Numbered from the stretch's first letter, positions 16,281 to 25,329 are shown. The stretch is 64,000 bases of DNA from Actinacidiphila bryophytorum (GCF_016916835.1 NZ_JAFFIX010000001.1:682001-746000), one strand, 5' to 3'. The notes: a model not told the origin generated them from the sequence alone. Numbers and translations: made by a program.

Positions 16281-17066
16281 TCAGTGCTTCCAGAAGCGGA
16301 AGAGCCAGTCGCCGTAGCCGGTGATCTCGACGGGCACGTCGAACCAGCTCAGGATGCGGAAGACGCCGTCGAAGAACTTGTCGTTGACCGCGGGGATGTA
16401 CAGCACCCCGAAGGTCGCGATCAGCCCGAAGGGCGCGAAGGGCTCCACCTGGCGGCGCAGGCTGTACGGCAGCCACGGCTCCAGGATGCCGTAGCCGTCG
16501 AGCCCCGGGATCGGCAGCAGGTTCAGCAGCGCCGCGCTGACCTCCAGGAAGGCCAGGAAGGCCAGACCCGCCAGGAAGACCATCGGCCACTTGCCGACGG
16601 CGCCCAACATGAACGGCAGCATCAGCAGGGCGGCGAACACGACGTTCATCAGCGGGTCCGCGGCCGAGATCAGGCTGTGGCGCCAGCGGCCCCGGATACG
16701 GTGCCGCTCGATGAAGACGGCGCCACCGGGCAGGCCGATGCCGCCCATGATCACGAAGATCACCGGCAGGGCGATGGACAGGGCGGCGTTCGCGTACTTC
16801 AGCGGGTTCAGGCTGAGGTAGCCCTTGCCGCCGATCGTGATGTCGCCGCTGTGCAGGGCGGTGCGGGCGTGGGCGTACTCGTGCAGGCACAGCGAGACGA
16901 TCCAGCCGGAGACGACGAAGAGGAAGACGGCGAAGCCGGGGTCTGAAGCGAAGCCGCTCCACACGGCCCAGCCGGACGCGGCCATCACCGCCGCGATGCC
17001 CAGGAAAACGGGGCTGATGCCCCGTTCCCCGCGGCTGCGGGCCTGACGAATCGGCGTGACGCTCAT
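16281..17066 (-). CDS. Site-2 protease family (M50) membrane metalloprotease
   Basis: Intramembrane zinc protease candidate, 261 aa. The first metal motif HEYAH (HExxH) sits in a membrane segment near residue 65, and the second conserved motif is LLPIPGLDGYG (NPxPLDG equivalent) near residue 180. At least five hydrophobic segments are visible. ATG 17066 is preferred because GGAG lies 7 bases upstream; ATG 17096 is in frame but badly spaced. Substrates of such short M50 proteins in actinomycetes are mostly unknown. Confidence 0.85.
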   Translation of the reverse strand: MSVTPIRQARSRGERGISPVFLGIAAVMAASGWAVWSGFASDPGFAVFLFVVSGWIVSLCLHEYAHARTALHSGDITIGGKGYLSLNPLKYANAALSIALPVIFVIMGGIGLPGGAVFIERHRIRGRWRHSLISAADPLMNVVFAALLMLPFMLGAVGKWPMVFLAGLAFLAFLEVSAALLNLLPIPGLDGYGILEPWLPYSLRRQVEPFAPFGLIATFGVLYIPAVNDKFFDGVFRILSWFDVPVEITGYGDWLFRFWKH

Positions 17067-17236
17067 ACGAGTGCTCCAGCTTCCGACGGCAACCATCCCC
17101 CCGGTGACTCCACGCCCCCGGTCGCCCGATCATCCCACGCCCCCGCGCCCCCACCTCCCCGGCGGGGCCGCGCCCTCCCCGCCTGCCCCCCGCGACAGCC
17201 CCGAGCCCCCGGGGCGTGCCCCCTGCGCCGGAGGGT

Positions 17237-17540
17237 GAGCGTTTTGGGGGCGCGGGGCTGCATCTGATCTGCGGCCGGCGCCGCGCGGGCGCGCTCAGCC
17301 CTCCACCGGCCGGTGGTCCGGCTCCGGACCGGGGAGCCCCTTCGGTCCGGTGACGACCTGCGCGTCCGGTGGGGGTTGGTCGCGCGGTTCCTCGCGCCCC
17401 TGAAAAGCGCTCGCCGCCGGGCGTATGTGGGCCACCGCGGCCCGGGGGGTGCCACCGAGGGGCGCGGGGAACGGCGCGCTCAGCCCACCACCGGCCGGTG
17501 GTCCGGATCCGGAGCGAGGAGACGCTTTGGGGCGGTGACG
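17237..17540. repeat. Degenerate intergenic repeat cluster C
   Basis: The 508-bp gap between the M50 protease and the SARP gene holds diverged copies of the family seen at 6.8, 9.8 and 30.3 kb: gagcgttttgggggcgcg at 17237, cgcggttcctcgcgcccctg near 17382-17402, and ggggcgcggggaacggcg near 17458. A core related to caccggccggtggtccgg appears twice (about 17305 and 17495). No gene is visible here; the SARP promoter must lie within or just after these repeats. Confidence 0.5.
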
Positions 17541-17574
17541 GCTCGCGCGTCCGGTGCGAGGGGAGAATGGGGGC

Positions 17575-20500
17575 GTGCGATATGGGATTTTGGGGAGTAC
17601 GCGGGCCGTCAGGGAAGACGGCGAGCCGGTCGCCCTTGCGGGCGGCCGGCTCCGCGCGCTGCTGACGGCACTGGCGCTGCGGCCCGGCCGCACGGTGTCC
17701 GCGGACGTGCTGATCGGCGAGGTGTGGGACGGGGAGCCGCCGGCCGGGGCGACCGGGGCCTTGCAGGCCCTGGTCGGACGGTTGCGCCGGGCCATCGGGC
17801 ACGACGCGCTGGACTCGGTCGAGGGCGGCTACCGCCTGGCCGCGGTGCACGACGACGTCGACCTCTACCGTTTCGAGCGGCTCGCCGCGGAGGGCGCGCG
17901 GGCGCTGGCCGACGGGGACCCCGTAAAGGCGACCGCGCTGCTCGCGGACGCGCTGGCGCTGTGGCGCGGCCCGGCGCTGGCCGACCTGCCGGACCGCGGC
18001 ACCGCGGCCGTACGCAGCGAGGCGCTGCGCCTGGACACCCGCCGGCTGTGGCTGACGGCGGAACTCGACCTCGGCCGGGCGGCACACGTGCTGCCCGAGT
18101 TGGCGGGGCTGGCCGCCGACCACCCCCTGGACGAGCCTGTGCACGCCCTGCACATCAGGGCGCTGCGTGCGGCGGGCCGTACGGCCGACGCGCTGGCGGC
18201 CTACGAGTCGGTGCGCCGGTCCCTGGCCGACGAACTGGGCACCGACCCGAGCCCGGAACTGCGGGCGCTGCACGCCGAGTTGCTCAACCCCGGGCCGCAG
18301 CGGCCGAAGCAGCCGGAACCTCCGCGGCCGGGCGCGCCGGCCGGCGCGGCAAGGGCCGCGGGCAACGCCCGTACCCGGCTGACGAGCTTCGTCGGCCGGG
18401 AGGCCGAACTGGCAGCGGTCGGTGCCGACTTGTCCCGGGCGCGGCTGGTGACGCTGACCGGCCCGGGCGGCACGGGCAAGACCCGGCTGTCGCAGGAGGC
18501 CGGCGACCTGGTCGCGGGCAGGTGGCGGCACGGCGTCTGGTACGTGGAGCTGGCCCCGGTCAGCGACCCCCGTACCCTCCCCGAGGCGGTGATCAGCGCG
18601 CTGGGCCTGCGCGACACCCGCCTGCACGGCTCCGCGGCGGAGACCGCGCTCGCCGCGGAGCCGAAGGCGAAGGAGCCGCTGCGCCGTCTCACCGACCATC
18701 TGGCGACCCGCGAGATACTCCTGGTGCTGGACAACTGCGAGCATGTGATCGACGCGGCGGCCACGCTGGCCGAGCGGCTGCTCGCGGACTGCCCGGGCCT
18801 CGCGGTGCTGGCCACCAGCCGCGAACCCCTGGGCGTACCGGGGGAGTTGGTGCGCCCCCTGGACCCGCTGCCGGAACCGACCGCACTGCAGCTGCTGGCC
18901 GACCGGGGCGCCGCGGCCCGCCCGGGCTTCTCGGTGGACGACGACCCGGTCGCGTGCGCCGAGCTGTGCCACCGCCTGGACGGGCTGCCGCTGGCGATCG
19001 AGCTGGCCGCGGCCCGGCTGCGCAGCATGTCGCCGCGCGGGCTGGCCGACCGGCTCGACGACCGCTTCCGGCTGCTGACCGGCGGCAGCCGTACGCTGCT
19101 GCCGCGCCAGCAGACGCTGCGGGCGGTGGTGGACTGGTCCTGGGACCTGCTGGCCCCGGCCGAGCGCACCCTGCTGCGCCGCCTGGCGGTCTTCCGCGGC
19201 GGCTGGACGCTGGAGGCCGTCGAGGCGATCTGCACCGACCCGCAGGGCGCCTCGCGCCTGGAGGCCGCGGACGCCGCACCGCTGCTGGCCTCGCTGGTCG
19301 ACAAGTCCCTGGTGCTGGCGGAGCTGACCGCGGACAGCGAGCGCTACCGCATGCTGGAGACGATCTCGGAGTACGCGGGGGAGCGGCTCGACGAGTCGGG
19401 TGAGCGCTCGCTGGTGGAGCGCCGGCACATGACGTACTTCCGCGAGTACGTCCGCACCGCGGACCCGCTGCTGCGCCGGGCGGGCCAGCTGGTGTGGTTC
19501 GAGCGCCTGGAGGTGGAGCACGAGAACCTGCGGGCGGCGCTGCGCCGGGCGGTGGACGCGGGCGACGAGCAGGAGGCGCTGCTGCTGGTGCTGAGCTGCT
19601 CGTGGTTCTGGGAGGTGCGCAACTACCTGTCGGAGCGCCGCTACTGGCCCAAGCGGGTGGCGGACATGGGCGAGGACCCCTTCGGCGATCCGCCGATCAC
19701 CGAGCCCGTCGGGCGCGGCCCGCTGGAGGACCCGCCGCCGCTGACCGGGGCGCGGCTGGTCGAGGCCCGTCGCTGGGTGCGGATGGTGGAGATGTCGGCC
19801 AGAGAGGGCGACACGGAGTGGTGGCAGCTGCCGAGCGTGGTCAGGATCGGCGAGTCGATGATCGCCAACTACCCGCCGCACCTGCCCCAGTCGGCCCGGC
19901 TGCCGGGCCTGATGCGGCCCTACAGCGCCTTCTTCGCCGGCCGTTTCGACGAACTGTCCGGGCTGGTGGACGAGTCGGTGGACGCGTGCCGCCGGCACGG
20001 CAGGGACTGGGAGCTGGCGTATGCGCTCCAGTTGCGGGCGAAGGTCAACAACGACGTGCCGGACCGCCTGGCCGACGCGATCCACGACGTCGGCGAGAGC
20101 CGGCGGATCTTCGAGCGGCTCGGCGACGAGTGGGGCACGGCCGAGACGCTGTCGGCGGAGGCCGAGGCGGCGAGCAACGCGGGCGACTGGGCGCACGCGG
20201 CCGAGTGCTGCCGCCAGGGCATCGTGCTGGCCCGCAAGATCGGCTCCTACCAGCGGGTCCCGGTCCTCACCGTCCGGCTCGGCGAGAACCTGGTCAACAT
20301 GGGCCAGGTCGAGGAGGGCCTGCGCACCCTGCGCGAGGGCGTGGCGAATGCCGAGAAGTTCGGCGCGGACAGCGAGGGGGCCGGCTTCTTCGGCAGGATG
20401 CTGCTGGCTGCCGCGCTCAGCCACACCGGGCAGGTGACCGAGGCCCTCGGCGTGGTCGAGGAGATGATGCGGGACGGCACCGCCGGGTCCGGCCAGCCGG

Positions 20501-20928
20501 CTTTCGTGGCCGGCATGCTGCTGGCGCTGCGCGGCTATCTGATCGGCCGGCTGGGCGAGCCCAAGGCGGGTCTCGACCTGCTCAGCGAGGGCATGAAGGA
20601 CCTGGCCGACCACCCGCTGGCCAATGTGATCACCCCGCGGCTCGGCATCCTGCTGGCGCCGGGTGCGATCAGCCTGCTGTCGGTGCTCGCCGAGCAGGGC
20701 GGCCCCGGGGGTCTCGGCGAGCGCCGCGCCCGCCGGGCCGCGGCCCTGGTGAGTGCGCACGACCGGCTGCGCCCCTCGGTGATCCCGCCGGGCGAGGTCG
20801 CGGAACTCGACGCCGCCAAGCGGCGGTTGCTCGCGGTGCTGGGCGAGCAGGGCTACGCGGCCGCGTACGCCGAAGGTGACGGCCTCGACACGGTCGAGGC
20901 CGTCACCTTGATGCGCGACGTGGACTGA
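17575..20928 (+). CDS. AfsR/SARP family transcriptional regulator with NB-ARC ATPase and TPR-like region
   Basis: 1117 aa. Residues 1-90 form the OmpR-type winged helix of SARP proteins (YGILGSTRAV ... VEGGYRLA). About 95-240 is the bacterial transcriptional activation domain. A P-loop GPGGTGKTRL near residue 296 and LLVLDNCEHV near residue 382 mark the NB-ARC/AAA-type ATPase, with CHRLDGLPLAIELAAARL after it. The remaining ~500 residues are helical, TPR-like. GTG 17575 is preferred (GGGGAG upstream). This is the AfsR layout; such proteins activate secondary metabolism or differentiation genes. The convergent DrrAB-like exporter is a possible target (inference). Confidence 0.9.
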   Translation: MRYGILGSTRAVREDGEPVALAGGRLRALLTALALRPGRTVSADVLIGEVWDGEPPAGATGALQALVGRLRRAIGHDALDSVEGGYRLAAVHDDVDLYRFERLAAEGARALADGDPVKATALLADALALWRGPALADLPDRGTAAVRSEALRLDTRRLWLTAELDLGRAAHVLPELAGLAADHPLDEPVHALHIRALRAAGRTADALAAYESVRRSLADELGTDPSPELRALHAELLNPGPQRPKQPEPPRPGAPAGAARAAGNARTRLTSFVGREAELAAVGADLSRARLVTLTGPGGTGKTRLSQEAGDLVAGRWRHGVWYVELAPVSDPRTLPEAVISALGLRDTRLHGSAAETALAAEPKAKEPLRRLTDHLATREILLVLDNCEHVIDAAATLAERLLADCPGLAVLATSREPLGVPGELVRPLDPLPEPTALQLLADRGAAARPGFSVDDDPVACAELCHRLDGLPLAIELAAARLRSMSPRGLADRLDDRFRLLTGGSRTLLPRQQTLRAVVDWSWDLLAPAERTLLRRLAVFRGGWTLEAVEAICTDPQGASRLEAADAAPLLASLVDKSLVLAELTADSERYRMLETISEYAGERLDESGERSLVERRHMTYFREYVRTADPLLRRAGQLVWFERLEVEHENLRAALRRAVDAGDEQEALLLVLSCSWFWEVRNYLSERRYWPKRVADMGEDPFGDPPITEPVGRGPLEDPPPLTGARLVEARRWVRMVEMSAREGDTEWWQLPSVVRIGESMIANYPPHLPQSARLPGLMRPYSAFFAGRFDELSGLVDESVDACRRHGRDWELAYALQLRAKVNNDVPDRLADAIHDVGESRRIFERLGDEWGTAETLSAEAEAASNAGDWAHAAECCRQGIVLARKIGSYQRVPVLTVRLGENLVNMGQVEEGLRTLREGVANAEKFGADSEGAGFFGRMLLAAALSHTGQVTEALGVVEEMMRDGTAGSGQPAFVAGMLLALRGYLIGRLGEPKAGLDLLSEGMKDLADHPLANVITPRLGILLAPGAISLLSVLAEQGGPGGLGERRARRAAALVSAHDRLRPSVIPPGEVAELDAAKRRLLAVLGEQGYAAAYAEGDGLDTVEAVTLMRDVD
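20873..20909. terminator. 17-bp perfect hairpin inside the 3' end of the SARP gene
   Basis: Arms AAGGTGACGGCCTCGAC (20873-20889) and GTCGAGGCCGTCACCTT (20893-20909) are exact reverse complements around a 3-nt loop (a longer loop in RNA). The hairpin encodes EGDGLDTVEAVT just before the stop. It faces the convergent permease gene ending at 20955, so it may terminate transcription in both directions although it lies in coding sequence. There is no long T run. Confidence 0.5.
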
Positions 20929-20954
20929 GCCCTGTTCTGCCGGTCCTGCTGCGG

Positions 20955-21788
20955 TCAGGTCTTCTTGCGGAAGCGCGCCACCGCCAGCGGCGCCGTGACC
21001 GCGGTGATGCCGACCGACCAGGCGAGCGTGATCCACACCGAGTGGGCGACAGCGCCGCCGTTGATCATGGCGCGGGCCGCGTCGGCCAGGTTGGACAGCG
21101 GGTTGACCTTGGTGAATCCCTCCAGCCAGCCCGGCATCGTGGTGGGCTTGGCGAAGATGGAGCTGCCGAACTGCAGCGGCATCAGTACGAGCATCGCGAC
21201 CCCCTGAACCGCCTGCGGCGTCTTCATGGTCAGGCCCAGCAGGATGAAGATCCACATCAGCGAGGCGCCGAACACCGCCGACAGGGCGATCGCGCCCAGC
21301 AGGTGCAGCACGTCGGTGTGGATGGAAAGGCCGAGCGCGAAACCGACGCCCAGCAGGATCAGCGTGGCGATCATCATCCGGCCCAGCTCGACGACGATCT
21401 TGGCGATCAGGACCGAGGAGCGCGCGATGGGCATCGTGCGGAAGCGGTCCATGACCCCCTTCTTGAAGTCGTCGTTGATGCCGGTGCCGACCGCCATCGC
21501 GATGTTCATGCCCATCATGGCCATCAGGCCGGGCACCACGTAGTTGACGTACTCCTGCTGGTTGCCCTTGCCCGCCACCGCGCCGCCGAAGACGTACACG
21601 AACAGCAGGGTGAAGATCACCGGCATCAGCAGGACGTCGAACATCGACTCCGGGTCCTGTTTGATCTGGAGCATGTTGCGGCGGGCGAGTGCGCCGATGT
21701 GGCGCAGGTTGGCCCGCAGCCCGATCCGGCCCTCGCCGGCCGCGGCGGCCTTGGCCGGCCGCTCCAGGGTGGCCGTGGCCGTGGTCAT
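20955..21788 (-). CDS. ABC-2 type exporter permease (DrrB-like)
   Basis: 277 aa with six hydrophobic segments, among them MFDVLLMPVIFTLLFVYVFG, VVPGLMAMMGMNIAMAVG, MIATLILLGVGFALGL and LSAVFGASLMWIFILLG. The family motif GVMDRFRTMPIARSSVL is present before the third. It lacks an ATPase domain and pairs with the preceding ATPase gene through an ATGA overlap at 21785-21788. DrrAB-type systems export hydrophobic drugs such as anthracyclines or membrane lipids; the substrate here is unknown. Confidence 0.9.
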   Translation of the reverse strand: MTTATATLERPAKAAAAGEGRIGLRANLRHIGALARRNMLQIKQDPESMFDVLLMPVIFTLLFVYVFGGAVAGKGNQQEYVNYVVPGLMAMMGMNIAMAVGTGINDDFKKGVMDRFRTMPIARSSVLIAKIVVELGRMMIATLILLGVGFALGLSIHTDVLHLLGAIALSAVFGASLMWIFILLGLTMKTPQAVQGVAMLVLMPLQFGSSIFAKPTTMPGWLEGFTKVNPLSNLADAARAMINGGAVAHSVWITLAWSVGITAVTAPLAVARFRKKT

Positions 21789-22810
21789 ACCGTCACCTCT
21801 TCCTTGTTCTCGGCGGGCGCGGCGGTCCGCGCGGGGCCGCGCGGTTCTGTCGGCCTGCCGGTGATCGCCAGGAACACCTCGTCCAGGCTGGGCAGGTGGG
21901 TGCCGATGTGCGCGATGCCGAAGCCGCAGGTGGCCAGCAGGCCGACCACCGCGGTCAGCTGCTCGTCGGTGAGGATCGGCACGTTGACCGCGCCCGCGGC
22001 CAGGTCGGTCTGCACCCCGGCGATCCCGTCCAGGCGCGCGTCGCTGATCGCGGTGGCCATCGCGGACAGCCGGGCCGGGTCGGTCGGGACGATCTGCAGG
22101 GTGCGGCCGCCGACCTTCGCCTTCAGCTCGGCCACCCTGCCGTTGGCGATCACCCGGCCGCGGTCGATCACGGTCAGCTCGCTCGCCAGCTGCTCGGCCT
22201 CCTCCATGTACTGCGTGGTGAGCAGCACGGTGGCGCCGTCGGCGACCATGCGCTGGACCTCCTCCCACACCTCGTTGCGGGTGCGCGGGTCCAGGCCGGT
22301 GGTCGGCTCGTCCAGGTAGAGCACCGCGGGGTGACCGATCATGCTGGCCGCCAGGTCGAGCCGGCGGCGCATGCCGCCCGAGTACTGCATCGCGGGCCGC
22401 TTGGCGGCCTCGGTCAGCGAGAACCGCTCCAGCAGCTCGTCCGCCCTGGCCTTGGCCTGCCTGCTCGACAGGTCGAGCAGCCGCCCGATCATGTAGAGGT
22501 TCTCCCGGCCGGACAGCTTCTCGTCCACCGAGGCGTACTGACCGGTGAGCCCGATCACCCGGCGCAGCTCGCGGGGCTGGCGCAGCACGTCGTAGCCCGC
22601 CACCCGGGCGCTGCCCGCGTCGGGCTTGACCAGTGTGGACAGCACCCTGACCAGGGTGGTCTTGCCGGCTCCGTTGGGGCCGAGCACGCCCAGTACCGTG
22701 CCCTGCCGTACGTCGAGGTCCACCCCGTCGAGTGCCTTGGTCCGGCCGTAGTGCTTGACCAGCCCCCGTACCTCGACGGCGGCGCCTTTTTCACTCAGTC
22801 GCGTCGTCAT
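21785..22810 (-). CDS. ABC transporter ATP-binding protein (DrrA-like)
   Basis: 341 aa from ATG 22810. Walker A is GPNGAGKTTL, the signature is YSGGMRRRLDLA, and Walker B is VLYLDEPTTGLDPR. A C-terminal extension of about 100 residues (NVPILTDEQLTAVVGLLATC, HLPSLDEVFLAITG) is the drug-resistance ATPase type regulatory domain of DrrA. Energises the DrrB-like permease encoded next. An upstream in-frame ATG at 22897 would add an unconserved, Pro/Arg-rich tail. Confidence 0.9.
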   Translation of the reverse strand: MTTRLSEKGAAVEVRGLVKHYGRTKALDGVDLDVRQGTVLGVLGPNGAGKTTLVRVLSTLVKPDAGSARVAGYDVLRQPRELRRVIGLTGQYASVDEKLSGRENLYMIGRLLDLSSRQAKARADELLERFSLTEAAKRPAMQYSGGMRRRLDLAASMIGHPAVLYLDEPTTGLDPRTRNEVWEEVQRMVADGATVLLTTQYMEEAEQLASELTVIDRGRVIANGRVAELKAKVGGRTLQIVPTDPARLSAMATAISDARLDGIAGVQTDLAAGAVNVPILTDEQLTAVVGLLATCGFGIAHIGTHLPSLDEVFLAITGRPTEPRGPARTAAPAENKEEVTV

Positions 22811-22930
22811 GCCCACCACAGTGCCGGAGCCCGCTGACACGGCACCGACACGCCGCCGACGCGGGCCGCCTGCCGGTGTCGGCGGGATGTCGGCCACGGC
22901 GTCGGTGCCGTGTCGGGGGCCGTGTCAGGC

Positions 22931-22990
22931 GGGGTCAGGCAAGGTCAGGCAAGGTCAGGCAAGGTCAGGCAAGGTCAGGCAAGGTCAGGG
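22931..22990. repeat. 10-bp tandem repeat, unit AAGGTCAGGC
   Basis: Four perfect head-to-tail copies (22941-22980) are flanked by one variant on each side (GGGGTCAGGC and AAGGTCAGGG), with further GGTCAGG fragments to about 23010. It lies in the 193-bp gap between the anti-sigma gene stop and the DrrA-like start, on the upstream side of the exporter operon. One helical turn per unit means every copy faces the same side of the DNA. Copy number may vary between strains. Confidence 0.8.
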
Positions 22991-23003
22991 GGGCCGGGCG
23001 GGG

Positions 23004-23687
23004 TCAGGTGGGGACGGTGACCAGCAGCGCGCCGGTGTCGGTGCGCACGTCGAAGCGGGTGATGTCCGAGGCGTGCAGCCCCGCGGCCCCGTGCACGGTG
23101 AGCGGCGCGGGCTGCGTGTCGGTGCCGTAGCCCTCGGCGGGCACCGACCAGGTGGCGACCGTCTGCCCGCTGCCGTTGACCGCGTACGCGATGAGGCTGC
23201 AGGTCAGCGGCCCGTGGACGCCGGTCAGCCGCAGGTCGACGACGCTGCCCCAGCCCTTGTCGGTGATCCCGACGACCGCGGACACGCCCGTCGTGGCGTT
23301 GGAGGCCCTGTGCTGGTCGGAGCCGAAGCTCTGGACCGCGGCGGGGGAGCCGTTGCCGTTGTCCTGGACGGCCAGCACCGCGATCGCCGGGCCGCCGACG
23401 ACCAGCACCGCGGCAGCCGCGACCGAGACCAGGCGGCGCCGCCGGTGCGCCTTGCGCTCGCCCGCGACCTCGGCGAGCAGCCGGTCGAGGACCGCGTCGC
23501 CGCCGGGCATCCCGGCGATCGCCAGCCCGTCGGGTCCCAGTTCGTCCAGGACCGGTACGACCCCGCTGAGCTGGTCCAGCTCGTGCCCGCACAGCTCGCA
23601 GTCCACCAGGTGCGCCTCGAAACGCGCCATCTCGTCGTCGTCCAGCGCGCCGAGCAGGTAGGCGCCCACATCCACATGCGGGTTCAT
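23004..23687 (-). CDS. Anti-sigma factor with zinc-finger (zf-HC2-like) domain
   Basis: 227 aa, translationally coupled (ATGA, 23684-23687) to the ECF sigma gene before it. The cytoplasmic N-terminus carries a histidine-cysteine zinc motif (FEAHLVDCELC) of ZAS anti-sigma factors. One membrane segment follows (LVSVAAAAVLVVGGPAIAVLAV, about residues 86-107), then a ~120-residue extracytoplasmic sensor domain with a single cysteine. It should hold the partner sigma factor inactive at the membrane until a signal arrives; the signal is unknown. Confidence 0.87.
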   Translation of the reverse strand: MNPHVDVGAYLLGALDDDEMARFEAHLVDCELCGHELDQLSGVVPVLDELGPDGLAIAGMPGGDAVLDRLLAEVAGERKAHRRRRLVSVAAAAVLVVGGPAIAVLAVQDNGNGSPAAVQSFGSDQHRASNATTGVSAVVGITDKGWGSVVDLRLTGVHGPLTCSLIAYAVNGSGQTVATWSVPAEGYGTDTQPAPLTVHGAAGLHASDITRFDVRTDTGALLVTVPT

Positions 23688-24316
23688 GAGGTGGTCACAC
23701 CTCTCTCCTCCAGAGCGTTCCGCAGGGCGCGCAGCGCGTAGAAGACCCGTGACCGTACGGTACCGGGCGGCAGGCCCAGCTCCTCGGCCGCCTCGTTGAC
23801 CGTACGGCCGCCGAAGTAGGTGGCCACCAGTGCCTCGCGGTGCGCCTCGGACAGGTCCTGGAGCGCGTCCGAGATCGTCATCAGCCGCAGCGAGCGCTCC
23901 ATGTCGTCGTTCGCGGGCAGCTGCTCCAGGGCCGCGGGCGAGGTCTCCGGCGGGCGGGCCTGCCGGCTGCGGTGGCCGTCGATCACGATCCGCCGGGCCA
24001 CCGTGACCAGCCAGGGCCGCAGCGACCTGGCGGCGGGGTCCAGCCGGGAGGCGCTCTTCCAGGCGCGCAGCAGCGTCTCCTGGACGACGTCCTCGGCCAG
24101 GAAGCGGTCGCCGGCCACGAGCCGGAGCACGTAGGTGTAGAGCGCGCCCGCGTGCTCGCGGTACAGCGCCCGCATCAGCTCCTCCTCCGGTGCCGAGCCG
24201 GCAGGCCCCGAAGGTCCGAGGGGTGGTCCGTCCACGGGCGCATCCTGCCCTACCCGGGGCGCCCGGTCGAGTTCGCCTCCGGCAGGACCGGAGATCGTGC
24301 GGCTGCTGAAGGTCAT
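23684..24316 (-). CDS. ECF RNA polymerase sigma factor
   Basis: Group IV sigma factor. Region 2 reads LYREHAGALYTYVLRL ... DVVQETLLRAWKSA, region 4 reads LSEAHREALVATYFGGRTV and GLPPGTVRSRVFYALRALR. A non-conserved polar N-terminal stretch makes the start uncertain: ATG 24316 (210 aa) is used, ATG 24177 within the conserved start is possible. Coupled to its anti-sigma gene downstream. The autoregulatory promoter, if any, should lie in the 140 bp between this gene and panB. Confidence 0.88.
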   Translation of the reverse strand: MTFSSRTISGPAGGELDRAPRVGQDAPVDGPPLGPSGPAGSAPEEELMRALYREHAGALYTYVLRLVAGDRFLAEDVVQETLLRAWKSASRLDPAARSLRPWLVTVARRIVIDGHRSRQARPPETSPAALEQLPANDDMERSLRLMTISDALQDLSEAHREALVATYFGGRTVNEAAEELGLPPGTVRSRVFYALRALRNALEERGVTTS

Positions 24317-24418
24317 CTGGCTTCCCGTATGCGCCGGTGGCCGCCGCCCGGGGGTGGCGCTCACCGACTCATACGGACGCGGCGGCGGGTTGTCTCAAAA
24401 CGAGCCATGGCACATCGG

Positions 24419-24437
24419 AAAAACCCGACGTGTCGGG
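24419..24437 (-). terminator. Intrinsic terminator of panB
   Basis: On the minus strand, 20 bases after the panB stop, CCCGACACGTCGGG (24437-24424) folds into a 5-bp stem with a CACG loop and is followed directly by TTTTT. It is a compact but classical Rho-independent arrangement that separates panB from the ECF sigma gene. Confidence 0.55.
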
Positions 24438-24456
24438 ACACCCGCCGCCGGACTTG

Positions 24457-25329
24457 TCAGTGGAAGGTGTGCTCCTCGGCCGGGAAGGCCCCGCCGACGA
24501 CCTCCTGCGCGTACGCCTTGGCCGCGTCGCCGAGGGTCTGCCGCAGGTTCAGGTACTGCTTGGTGAAGCGCGGCACCTTCCCCCCGGTCAGGCCCACCAT
24601 GTCGGTCCACACCAGCACCTGCGCGTCGGTGTCGGGGCCGGCCCCGATGCCGATCACCGGGATGTGCAGCGAGCGGGTGACCTCGGCGGCCAGCTCGGCC
24701 GGGACCAGTTCCAGCACCACCGCGAAGGCGCCGGCGTTCTGCGCCGCCTTCGCGTCCCTGACCAGCTGCTGCGCCGCCTCCTCGCCGCGGCCCTGCACCC
24801 GGTGGCCGAGGGTGTTCACCGACTGCGGGGTCAGCCCCAGGTGCGCCATGACCGGGATGCCGGCCTGCACGATGGTCTCGGTCTGCGGCAGCGACCGCTC
24901 GCCGCCCTCCAGCTTGACCGCCCCGACCCCGGCCTCCTTGACCAGCCGGGTGGCGCTGCGCAGCGCCTGCACCGGGCCTTCCTGGTACGACCCGAACGTC
25001 AGGTCGCCGACGACCAGCGCCCGGCTGGTGCCGCGTACGACGGCCGCGGCCAGCATCGTCATGTGGTCCATCGTGACCGGCACCGTGCTGTCGAAGCCGA
25101 GGTGGCAGTTGCCCATCGAGTCGCCGACCAGCAGCACCGGGATGCCCGCCTCGTCGAAGACCGACGCGGTCATCGCGTCGTAGGCGGTGAGCATCGGCCA
25201 GCGCTCGCCGCGCTCCTTGGCCAGGGCCAGGTCCCGCACGGTGACCCGGCGGGTGCCGGTGCCGCCGTAGAGCGCCTTGGGGTTGTCGCTGCCCGCGGGC
25301 GGGTTCTGGGCAGCCGGAAGTTGCGTCAT
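24457..25329 (-). CDS. panB: 3-methyl-2-oxobutanoate hydroxymethyltransferase
   Basis: First committed step of pantothenate/coenzyme A synthesis: transfers a hydroxymethyl group from methylene-tetrahydrofolate to 2-oxoisovalerate, in the cytoplasm. 290 aa. Recognisable blocks: MLTAYDAMTASVFDEAGI, VGDSMGNCHLGFDSTVPVT with metal-ligand aspartate, VKLEGG, MAHLGLTPQSVN, and IGIGAGPDTDAQVLVW. Length is slightly above the E. coli enzyme because of a ~25-residue actinobacterial N-terminal extension. Ends in an intrinsic terminator. Confidence 0.96.
   Translation of the reverse strand: MTQLPAAQNPPAGSDNPKALYGGTGTRRVTVRDLALAKERGERWPMLTAYDAMTASVFDEAGIPVLLVGDSMGNCHLGFDSTVPVTMDHMTMLAAAVVRGTSRALVVGDLTFGSYQEGPVQALRSATRLVKEAGVGAVKLEGGERSLPQTETIVQAGIPVMAHLGLTPQSVNTLGHRVQGRGEEAAQQLVRDAKAAQNAGAFAVVLELVPAELAAEVTRSLHIPVIGIGAGPDTDAQVLVWTDMVGLTGGKVPRFTKQYLNLRQTLGDAAKAYAQEVVGGAFPAEEHTFH

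Noticed and set aside
16222..21255. 1,677-codon open frame on the minus strand
   Set aside because: It runs antisense through the M50 gene and SARP gene, has low-complexity Arg/Gly/Gln composition and no domain. It is a by-product of high GC at third positions.
22931..22990. Tandem repeats as a CRISPR array
   Set aside because: Units are 10 bp head to tail without spacers and there are no cas genes.
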